A stretch of 64,000 nucleotides of DNA from Dendrophyllia cribrosa. Taxonomy: Eukaryota; Cnidaria; Anthozoa; Scleractinia; Dendrophylliidae. Shown piece after piece: positions 22,801 to 30,156 of the stretch. The notes below the pieces were generated by a model. The model was not told the DNA's origin. It did not search any database and saw only the letters and a program-made list of their open reading frames with translations. Location of the stretch: assembly GCA_024195265.1 (NCBI GenBank), contig JAJLRJ010000002.1, positions 15,078,264 to 15,142,263 of the forward strand. The letters run 5' to 3'. Made by a program: the position numbers and the translations under genes. The number at the start of each line of letters is the position of its first letter. Position 1 is the stretch's first letter.

Positions 22801-25800
22801 AAACAAGTTCATGGTTCCCCTAGAACCCCCACAACACAGGGACTTGTAGAGCGCAATAATCGCACAATCAAAGAAAATATGGCGAATATTCTTAAAGAAA
22901 AAAATGAAGAAAAGCACAACTGGTGTACAATATTACCTGAAACGGCCTATAAGAAAAATATTGTAGTCAGGGATCGGGAAGGCCGTGCGCCATGCGCATA
23001 TGGCGCAAAAAATTTAAAAATGTCGCATTATAAAACTGCTTACCGAGCCCAACATGCGCCCTAGTCGCGTAATAGGTGATAAGCAGTTCAATATCCGTAT
23101 TCATTTTGTGTTACAACAAATAAAATAATGAAATATTGACTTGTGTATTTGCTTCTTCGATCGGCGATCTTTCGTGTTCGTTTAATTTCTTCCCCAGACC
23201 TCTACTCGCACTCAGCTCGCAAACGAGGTTCTGCCGCGGCTTGACATGTGCTTTGAGTTTAAATAAATTCATTTCTTTTGCATTTCAAATCGAAATAATG
23301 CCTCCCAAGAAACTACCGAAGTTAGATAGTACTCAAGGCCAAAGAAAACTTTCAACTTTTTTTAACACGGAATGGAACGCCGAGTCGGCCGAGACTGACG
23401 CGAACATAAAAACAACAAAGATACGACTGTCGAGTTTGAAGGACAAGGTCCATCTTGCGAAACGAGTTCCAGGCCTGCAAGTAAGCTTCACGAAGACAGG
23501 AAATTCCAGTCGAAGTGGTTAACTTTGTGGCCGTGGCTAGTGTATGAAAGAGATGCCATGTTTTGTAAGATTTGCCTCAAACATGGCCAAAAAAATACCA
23601 TGACCTCTGGTTGCAAAACATTCAAAACAAGCAGCATTACGAGACACGAGGAAAAGTGAAAAACTGCAAAAATAAGTAAAATACTCTACATAGTATCACG
23701 AATTGCACTTTATCATTTCCGTATTCCTTTTCATCCGGCCCATACTTTTACCAAATGGCCCATAACTTTTCAAAGTCAGGGGCCATAGGCCCACTTGTCT
23801 CTTTTGCCTTCCCAATCCCTGTGTAGTACACAGTGCCATAGGTAAAACACCATATGAAGTGGTATTTGGAATTCTGCCAAGAAAAGAAGTGCACAGTGCG
23901 AATGCAACTGAAGGAGATGCTGCCAATGAAGATGAAGACAAGCTTGGAGATCCAGTTCTTGATCCTCCAATTCAAAGTAAAAGGAAGCATGAAGAAAATG
24001 ACACACACAAAAAAAAACTAAAAACAGTTATAAATGAAAAACAGTGCAAATATAATGACAAAATGAAAGCGAGTAGAAGAAAAGGACCAACATTTCACAC
24101 GGATGAATACGTGTCTATTAAAATTGATAAAGTAGACAAAACTTCTCCTCTTCATCCTAATGTTCTGATTGGAAAAATAACTGAAGTTGAAAATGACTAT
24201 GTCAAAATTGTAACCAAATTTGGAAGACTAAAAACATTCATTTCAACAAACAGGTTGAATAAATGTACAGCATCAAACATTGTCTTTGACTATGTTGTAG
24301 TTCAATTTTACCCTTGGTTCAATTTGGATTTTCCTTTTGTTTGACATTCATTATCATATATTAGCATAGAAAAGAACAATGGAAAATCCAAATTGAACCA
24401 AGGGTGAAATTGAACTACAACAACTATGGCAAAGAAATAACATTTTCTACTGCATGCAAAAAGGCTGCAGAACAATGAACATGCAGATGTAATTACCAGA
24501 ATTATACATAATTGAAAATATGATGTAATTAGGCCAATTGAAAGTGTTATATGAAAAAGATAAATAACATTTTGGTGTATGTTAAAAAGTAGCACAACAG
24601 TGATGTAATTACAGCTGTACACAATAAAATGTCATAATTAAAAATACGATCTAATATTAATACAATTCAAAGTGTTACAAGAAAAAGCTTCATCTACCAC
24701 AAGGTCAATCCTAACCCTAAAACACAAACCCTAACCCTACCCTGGTCCTAAAAACACTAACCCAAAACCCGAACACTAACACTAACCCCAAACATTGACC
24801 CTTAACCTAACTGAAATACTAAACCTACCCAACCCTTTATTCCCAAATACTTAACCTAAAAAATGACCTAGGTGAAAAATATTAACCTAGTTTAAAAAAA
24901 ATGACCTAGGTTGAAATAAATCTAACCTGAAATTAAATTTGACCTGTAATATATATGTTGTGGTTCAAATTTTTCTTTAGTTTAAAAATTTTTAAACCAG
25001 TTTAATTTTTATTTTCCTTTGTCTTATACCCCATTCACACCAACGCTTAAACATGTTTAAATGTTGTTTAGTTTAAAACAGGTTTAGAAAAATACCACCT
25101 AACCTCCCGTAATATATGGAGTGAAATCTTTACTAAAAGAAACTTTATTGACTTTATTACCATTCCAGGTAGTTTGAGTCATATACATTTCAAAACGTTC
25201 AAGATAGAAGCTAAAACGTAGTTAAACTAAACAACATTTAAACATGTTTAACCGTTGGTGTGAATGGGGCATTAGATTTATTACCATATTCTGAGACAAA
25301 GGAAAACAAAAATTAAACTGGTTTAAAAAAATTTAAACCAAAGAAAAATTTGAACCACAACATATATAATGGAACGATACAGAAAATTAAAAGAATTACA
25401 TGATAATTAATAAAAATCATATATCAGGTTACAGTACTATGAACTATAATATTGTCTCAGTGACAATATACCTTTGTCATTAATTTTTATTCATCTAACT
25501 GAAAGTTAAAAAAGGATCAAATACACCTACCTTCTGCTGGGGAGGCCACTGATACAAAATCACTCTTCAGGGCCATGGTTGCCTCCAAACTCACTTTGTC
25601 TCTTAAAGATCTGTCAAGTGTTAGATAGGGTAGCAGTTAAACCCAAGAACATATGTGTATTGGCTCAGGCATCTGCATTTTAATGCCTGAATTTTATTTG
25701 TTGTAAGCTGACGAGATCAGGGTTTTCCTTTTTGGCCGGCGACGGGCAATATTCGCCGCCTGTGAACGGCTCAGTTGCCGGCAATTTTTTAAAATTATTT

Positions 25801-28800
25801 TTACATTTTTCTTTTAATTTTTTTATTATTTCTATTTTTTTAAGGAGTTCCAGTGAGCAGTGTAAGAGTCTTTGATTTAATTGTTAACTTAAAAAATGGC
25901 AACTAATACAAGGAACAGACATAAATTTTATTAAATATTTCATCACTTTTTGTGTGATATGGAATCATGGCTTTTGCCAAATTTAAACGTCCAGAATGCA
26001 CCTCAGAGCAGTTAAATTTTCAAAGGCGCAACCAACTAGGAGGGTCCCCCTCCGCATATTTGTTCACATCTACTGCAACTTCATTTGAAAAGGAAAACCC
26101 TGCACAGAGAAAAAAATTAGATGGTCCATTACATTTCATCTATGAGAAATTACACTACTTGATAATCTGGTGATAGTGCGGTTTTCAATCGATTGTGGAA
26201 ATTCACTTTGCGATTGCATTGTTCACTTGCACTGCTAAGCTTTGTGATTAGCTAAACAATCTTGTGCCACTTTCTCAACCAACCAGAAGTAAAACCAAAA
26301 CCAATTATTGCAAGTTGTTCGCATCCGTCTTCCTGCGCTTGGCGCCAGCTACATGTACAGGTTGAATTTGCTTCGACTTCAAATTGGTTTATTGTGCTGT
26401 CAGTCTCTGTTGTGATATTTGGCTAGAAATTTTTATGATTGTCTTAGTTTTGGTTTTACTACATACGTTTGAAAACTGCTTTAAGAGAAATATTTGTTAA
26501 AAGGTCACTTCAAATACCTGTTCAATAAAGCTAGCTTCTGTTCTAGAATTTTCTCCATTTTGTGGCCAAGTTTTGAAACCCAATGGTTTGATCCGTTGTA
26601 ACGATAACAGTTTTCCAGAATAAGACGGATGTCAGAAATGACTTCTGTGATGCTGCTGTACTCATACTTGTTGAATTTACAACCAACTAAAGGAGAAATA
26701 AATAAACAGTAATTATCAAGGCATAAAAATGAAGTTACAATCACCTTAATAAAACCCACCAGAAAACTCTAAGATAGTGAGAATTAAAAGGACATTTGTT
26801 CACAAGAGACAATGCATACACATGCAATACTATGCTACATACATGTATATCACAATATTGTTATTATTAGTTAAATTGACTCTCGCAGTGTTTTCAAACT
26901 GGAGGAATCAGGGCCAGTTGGCGAAAGATCAGGCTATTATTAGCCATACAGAGCTGTAGTAGCCGACAACCATGGTGAAGATGACCCAGGGGTTTCAATA
27001 AAAATTGAAGTAGGCAGTGCGTTTGAGTACAGTAACCGACTGTATCAACAAGTTTTAAAATAATGTTTCTTATATTTCTTCAATTTGGTGGGGAAAATAG
27101 CTGACTTCTCCAGGCAAAGTAGCCGACGGTTTTCGTCGGCCGTCGGTGCTTATTGAAAGCCCTGATGACCAGTAAAGGCTGGTTTTCACTAGCGCATAAG
27201 CATAAGCACAAGCCAACATACGCAGACTCAGTAACGTGTTGATCATTAGTGCCTATTGTTCTGTTTTGTTCAAACAATTGGAACTAATGATCAACATGTT
27301 ACTGAGTCTGCGTATGTTGGCTTGTGCTTATGCTTATGCGCTAGTGAAAACCAGCCTTAACTCGACGTCTGAAAATGACTAGAGGGCAACAGCCATGGGA
27401 GGTTATCTTCAATTTAATACTGCCTACTCAGGGCTAAAAATTGGCGGTCGCACGGTTGCCAAAAACGACTTAAAACTGACCAAGGCCACCAAACGTTGAG
27501 GTTTGATTGCCCGATGTGCGACTATGTTTCAGAATTACGAAAAGCTGTAATGTAAATTATGCGAAGTACAAAGTTAAAATAAAACTAAATAATTATGTTG
27601 TTTAATTGGACTACCTTTCTATTCTTTTCTTTTCCTGAGTTTATCAATTTTAGTGAATTTTTAGTTCTGAAGTTAAAAAATTCCTAGCCGCTTTAACGGT
27701 AGTTTCATGAGCAATGCACATTCACAACATTTGGATGACATTTTGATTTTGTGATTGCCATGTGACTCTAGACTTACCCAGAGTTCTGTGTGGGACGGTT
27801 TCCAAGTCACACATATTTTCGCTTTGAGAACAGACTTTCAGTTTTTCATTTTAAACTAGAGGAAATTGGGGGCTACATTATTTTAGAATGGGCCACAAAG
27901 AATTCAAGCAAACTGGTGACTGGCCACCAAGCATTGGAGTTAATTTTTAGTCCTGCCTACTTTCCTTGGGTAGTTGGCTAACCTCAAAGCTTGATGACAG
28001 ACCTGGTGAACTAATAGCACCTGTTTGACAAATACATGTACCCATCCTCTTGGCTAAGCCAGTTACAAATCTCTGCAGGATGTAGGCATACATGTACATT
28101 CATTTATACATGTTAAATAATGTAGCAGCCAAGACAATGTGGTTGTGTGAAATTTAATAAAGACACAGTTGAATCTCTCCTTACAGACATCTCTCTGTTA
28201 TGGACAATTCTCTTAGTCCCGAAGGTACCAAAATTCATACAATCTCTACCTCCATAATACGGACACCTCTACAATGCGGGCACTTGGGTCCGTCCCTTTG
28301 GAGGTTTGACTGTAAAAGATAAAAGCCTAACTCCCTCGCACAATTAACTGGAAAATAACAGCCTACCTATTCCTTAAACTATTTACAGGAAATCTGTACA
28401 ACAGGTATGCAGTGACAGACAATCCCATGGTGTGCCATTTGCGAATTCAAGGAAAAAAACCGGTGCAATTGAGTTAAATGTAGTGAACTTAACTAACAGA
28501 GAACCACCCCACCTCTGCACTTTATCTGTTTACAAGAAAGGTAAAAAACCTAGAATTTATGGGGATTCCCTTGATAGATATCTATTTTCAGAAAAAAGGT
28601 TTTTGCAACTGCCATACTCTTCAAATTCCTTCAGCCACAACATCATAATTTCTCACAAACTGATCGTTTTTTTCATCCTAAAATAAAACAATTTATTAAA
28701 AAAGGAATACGTTTATAAAAGGCAGAAAACGCTTTTAACAGTCAAAGCACAGTCAATAAAGAATGCATGCAAAAAGCAAAAAAAAAAAAAAAACCTAACT

Positions 28801-29475
28801 GACACGACAATATCCTTTCATAAATACCAAAGCACGCTTTCTGTTAAAGGACATTACTGCACGGAAATTAAAGTTGCTGTAAATGTAAAAACAATGTGCA
28901 GAAAAAACTCCAAATACACCAAAGTACTGAAAACTTGTAGCGCGTTGAAGAAACAAGTTACGTAGGTTACTGACAGTTTTTATGTTACAACCAAGGCCTG
29001 AAGTTTGACAAACGCAGTCGTAAATGAAAGGTCACAGCCGTTTCGTGAGTAGTTTATAGATGAAAGTTGAACATATAAACTGCGACTTCAGTTGCTCTAA
29101 AAAAAAATTAGCCTTAATAAATTAAATTAATAAATAGTTTTACTTACTCTGGTTGAAGCTCATAGGTTGCTTGATTTTCTTGTGGTAGTCCCACAATCCA
29201 AGTCCTTCAGCATCTACGGGCTCCATAAATGGCCAAGACACATTTTTGTAAGAATCGCCCGACATTTCTATGAAGACACGGTATCCCTGTTGAACTTCGT
29301 AACTCAACTTCGTAACATCTAACATGTTCACTTGTTGTACCGGCGATTTTTCTATTTCCGGCGGTTGAGCACGAGTTTCGCTAACTTCAACCGGCGCGAT
29401 TTCGTCCGATTTATTTTCAGGCTCGACCGGATTTTCAACCACAACTTCGTCCGTTTCCATCGGAGAAGTTTCCAT
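10831..29475 (-). CDS. BRD10: Bromodomain protein with DDT/WHIM-like core, BRD10 (KIAA2026) orthologue, 12 exons
   Basis: Exons (minus): 29475-29148, 26686-26518, 25610-25531, 21084-20846, 18506-18346, 17780-17678, 17127-17082, 16629-16538, 15608-15423, 15112-15002, 14848-14476, 13916-10831. The total, 4974 nt, is divisible by 3 with all phases agreeing: 1657 aa. An acidic N-terminus is followed by a bromodomain (about 57-165) split between exons 1 and 2; the acetyl-lysine-binding Asn is present in CYRYNG. Residues 195-270 are a charged helix. Residues 273-470 show DDT-like ([15 protein letters not shown]), WHIM1-like ([15 protein letters not shown]) and WHIM2-like (WSYLYFP, then DLRIYKQ) segments. 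An AT-hook-like KKRGRKPK is in exon 11, and exon 12 encodes about 1000 residues of Ser/Thr/Val/Pro-rich, locally duplicated sequence. The match to human BRD10 in residues 190-470 is from memory. Likely nuclear. The first ATG is in frame and head to head with BAZ1B. Confidence 0.85.
11782..12300 (-). repeat. BRD10: Coding tandem duplication in BRD10 exon 12 (about 77-79 aa units)
   Basis: The plus-strand phrase CACCTGAACCAATG recurs at about 11782, 12019 and 12250, spacings of 237 and 231 bp. In protein this is a repeated segment containing [28 protein letters not shown] and [12 protein letters not shown]. The two copies right of 12016 are almost identical at DNA level, so one duplication is recent; the leftmost has drifted. 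Both spacings are multiples of 3. Confidence 0.85.
12757..13064 (-). repeat. BRD10: Second coding tandem duplication in BRD10 exon 12 (50 and 52 aa units)
   Basis: Two adjacent units each start [13 protein letters not shown], continue with QGKT.NTA.LGS and a CVVSSSSS run, and end STP.GVS. DNA identity is lower than in the 77-aa repeats, so this duplication is older. The function of the repeat region is unknown; its composition resembles unstructured activation or scaffold regions. Confidence 0.8.
15641..15940. repeat. BRD10: 300-bp palindromic MITE in BRD10 intron 8
   Basis: Left TTTACTGCGCGGTGTTAC, with GAAATTGGGTATTAGGCTAT further in, pairs with right ATAGCCTAATACCCAATTTC ending GCTGCTCAGTAAA. 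The arms are about 140 bp with scattered mismatches. Confidence 0.75.
17368..17506. repeat. G17 tract and C21 tract 100 bp apart
   Basis: Seventeen G (17368-17384) and twenty-one C (17486-17506) in BRD10 intron 6, an inverted homopolymer pair. The bases around them are not obviously paired. It may be the remnant of a MITE with homopolymer subtermini like 51879-52116. Confidence 0.7.
17930..18145. repeat. Dispersed AACCAATCA-type repeat, copy 1 (diverged)
   Basis: Contains AACCAATCAAAACTTGAAGC, CATGATTGGTTTTGGATT, CTGATTGGTTAAAAGTC and ends CACTCAATTGAAAAT. The same order occurs at 26170-26480, 56425-56712 and 61572-61832 in one or the other orientation. Confidence 0.6.
18568..18814 (-). repeat. 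tRNA-derived SINE
   Basis: Read on minus, the 5' head has GTGGTCTAGTGGTTAGCGCG (A box) and GGTGGTTTAAGCC (B box), with a CTTTCAA loop resembling a tRNA-Glu anticodon loop. The body CCCAGGTATATAAATGGGTA with GTAGTAATACTCTCAGTCGC follows. Body fragments recur at 4303-4428. Located in BRD10 intron 4. Confidence 0.75.
19591..20796. repeat. 1.2-kb inverted-repeat element, ACAGTCAAACCTC ends
   Basis: The left ACAGTCAAACCTCTATTCAG, followed by AAGCGGTCACCCTC, pairs with the right GGGTGACCACTTAATTGAGG then TTTGACTGT. The interior (19659-20013) is shared with 57085-57440. Open frames inside have no recognisable domain. BRD10 intron 4. A short relative with similar ends is at 28165-28313. Confidence 0.65.
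21842..21912 (-). repeat. tRNA-like SINE head
   Basis: On minus: CTTGGTGGTCAAGTGGAG (A-box-like) and GGTTGGTGGTTCAAAGC (B-box-like) with tRNA-like spacing. No intact cloverleaf was built, so a SINE head or tRNA relic is more likely than a working tRNA gene. It lies inside the integrase transposon, upstream of its ORF. Confidence 0.45.
22054..24344 (+). pseudogene. Transposon integrase ORF (rve core), KRBA2-like, split by an insertion
   Basis: Part 1 (22054-22967) has an N-terminal region, a zinc-binding-like stretch, and a retroviral-type integrase core. The catalytic Asp (EIDLIDF), second Asp (LHSDNGKEF) and Glu (GLVERNNRT) are all visible. Part 2 (23828-24344) continues with the YEVVFG segment, an acidic/basic linker and a small C-terminal domain. 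Between them is the 854-bp element at 22968-23821 with a 6-bp duplication. Without the insert and one duplication copy the length is 1431 nt, divisible by 3, and the codon broken at the join is completed, so the ORF was intact when hit. As it stands, part 1 runs into the insert and stops at 23064. The core resembles vertebrate KRBA2 and SCAND3 integrase domains by memory. Confidence 0.8.
22968..23821 (+). mobile_element. hAT-like element inserted in the integrase ORF
   Basis: The ends CAGGGATCGGGAAGGC and GCCTTCCCAATCCCTG are inverted with one mismatch. The flanks are a perfect 6-bp duplication TGTAGT (22962-22967 and 23822-23827). Inside, an ORF starts [10 protein letters not shown] at 23298; after a frame change, a segment with [20 protein letters not shown] and CKICLKHG follows and stops before 23660. 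This looks like the TTF/BED-type zinc-finger N-terminus of a hAT transposase; the catalytic part is missing, so the copy is non-autonomous. Confidence 0.75.
24294..24421. repeat. Hairpin overlapping the integrase stop codon
   Basis: Two arms of about 42 nt (24294-24335 and 24380-24421) are inverse copies with few mismatches, e.g. CCCTTGGTTCAATTTGGATT and AATCCAAATTGAACCAAGGG. The integrase stop codon (24342-24344) lies in the loop. Confidence 0.8.
24711..24800. repeat. Degenerate telomere-like CCCTAA-type repeat
   Basis: AACCCTAA-like units (CCTAACCCTAAAACACAAAC, CCTAACCCTACCC, ACACTAACACTAACCCC) occur over about 90 bp inside the right part of the integrase transposon. The units are irregular, not a homogeneous telomere array. 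Confidence 0.6.
24951..25368. repeat. Palindromic element with a second element inside it
   Basis: The outer arms ATATATGTTGTGGTTCAAAT and its inverse at about 25348-25366 extend about 70 bp. They enclose another inverted repeat at 25029-25269. The integrase transposon abuts the left side directly. BRD10 intron 3. Confidence 0.75.
25029..25269. repeat. Inner MITE, CCCCATTCACACCAACG ends
   Basis: Left CCCCATTCACACCAACG and right CGTTGGTGTGAATGGGG are exact inverses. The arms continue as TTAAACATGTTTAAATGTTG and its inverse. 241 bp, nested in 24951-25368. Confidence 0.85.
25718..26102. repeat. CAGGGTTTTCCTTTT element
   Basis: The left CAGGGTTTTCCTTTT is inverted at the right as AAAAGGAAAACCCTG. 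385 bp. The flanks do not show a clean target duplication. The interior is AT-rich with the GCCGGCGACGGGC motif near the left end. Confidence 0.55.
26170..26480. repeat. Dispersed AACCAATCA-type repeat, copy 2
   Basis: CTTTGTGATTAGCTAAACAA, CCACTTTCTCAACCAACCAG, AAGTAAAACCAAAACCAAT, TTCCTGCGCTTGGCGCCAGC and TTGAAAACTGCT occur in the same order as in 56425-56712. BRD10 intron 2. Confidence 0.75.
26987..27164. mobile_element. 178-bp hAT-like MITE with perfect 6-bp target duplication
   Basis: The ends CAGGGGTTTCAATA and TATTGAAAGCCCTG are inverted. ATGACC is present on both sides (26981-26986, 27165-27170). It is nearly identical to 32047-32223 in BAZ1B. BRD10 intron 1. Confidence 0.85.
27175..27358. 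repeat. Palindromic MITE, AAGGCTGGTTTTCACTAGCG ends
   Basis: 184 bp with almost perfect arms of about 75 bp containing CATAAGCATAAGCACAAGCC and the inverse. The end motif resembles 36103-36371. BRD10 intron 1. Confidence 0.85.
27429..27955. mobile_element. 527-bp hAT-like element with perfect 6-bp target duplication
   Basis: The left end CAGGGCTAAAAATTGG and right end AATTTTTAGTCCTG are inverted with small differences. CCTACT flanks both sides (27423-27428, 27956-27961). No ORF of note. BRD10 intron 1. Confidence 0.75.
28165..28313. repeat. Short ACAGT-type inverted-repeat element
   Basis: ACAGTTGAATCTCTCC on the left and GGAGGTTTGACTGT on the right, with ATACGGACACCTCT inside. Similar end sequence to 19591-20796. 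Confidence 0.55.
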
Positions 29476-30156
29476 GCTGAGCTTTGATGCGCTCGGCTAC
29501 GCTCCGAGGATGTCCAGTAAATGTGCGAAGCTCTCTCTCTGTCAAAGTTCTCTACAAAGACGATGAAAGCCAAACTAAACCATGCCAACTTCCCTCACTC
29601 GCATTGTTGATGCGCAGTCAGTGAACAAAGGCAGCGCGCCGACTCAGTAGCAGAAAATTTTCAAAACCACGCTGCAAAGTGAATTTTTCAATTTTCAAAC
29701 GAGCAATCAGCCATTTTTCTTCATTCTAATCACATTTGTAACCATCTTCAATACACAAATTGGGAAAATGATTTATGAATTACTCGAGAGCGGAAAAAAT
29801 CGATACGGGATTCACTTCGACGAATTAACGTTGGCTAGTCCCAGACCTCTAACGCTCGCTAAAATAAAACTGAAAATTATCTCTTACTTTGTAATAAAAT
29901 CAGAAAAAAAAACACTTTTAAAGAAATTGAGTAACCTTTACTTATTATTTCACTTTCATTTTACGATCAGAATCGTAAATTTCTTTGATTTTTCAAGCTA
30001 AACGTGTCACACATGTGCCACTCTTGCAAATCTCTTGAAAAATCGATGAACAATACTTGAGCCCGCAATTTACAGAACGCTTTTGTAAATTTCCCGCCGA
30101 TATTTTCAAGTTTCCCGCTCGCAGTTTGCATCGTTGAAGGTAACATTTCTTGAAAG
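29476..30156. promoter_or_regulatory. Shared bidirectional promoter region of BRD10 and BAZ1B
   Basis: 681 bp separate the two start codons, which point away from each other, so both 5' UTRs and both promoters must fit here unless an untranslated exon lies further off. Two E2F-type TTTCCCGC motifs lie at 30090-30097 and 30111-30118, 21 bp apart, about 40-65 bp before the BAZ1B ATG. A GCGCGCC occurs near 29635. No TATA box stands out. Transcription start sites are not visible from sequence. Confidence 0.55.

Larger units (their letters stand above)
21463..24948 (+). mobile_element. Integrase-encoding DNA transposon, TACAGGTC ends, in BRD10 intron 3
   Basis: The left end TACAGGTCAAAATTATCTTC and right end inverse (GACCTGTA at 24941-24948, preceded by AAATTTAATTTCAGG in inverse reading) are terminal repeats. 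Subterminal copies of AACCTAGGT-type units occur on both sides (21500-21545 and 24850-24925). Candidate 6-bp target duplication: ATATGT (21457-21462) against ATATAT (24949-24954), five of six identical. It carries one integrase ORF (22054-24344) interrupted by another element. The TAC...GTA ends plus 6-bp duplication fit my memory of the IS3EU superfamily; Ginger-type is the main alternative. Confidence 0.65.

Noticed and set aside
24711..24800. True chromosome end
   Set aside because: Units are irregular and flanked on both sides by single-copy gene sequence.
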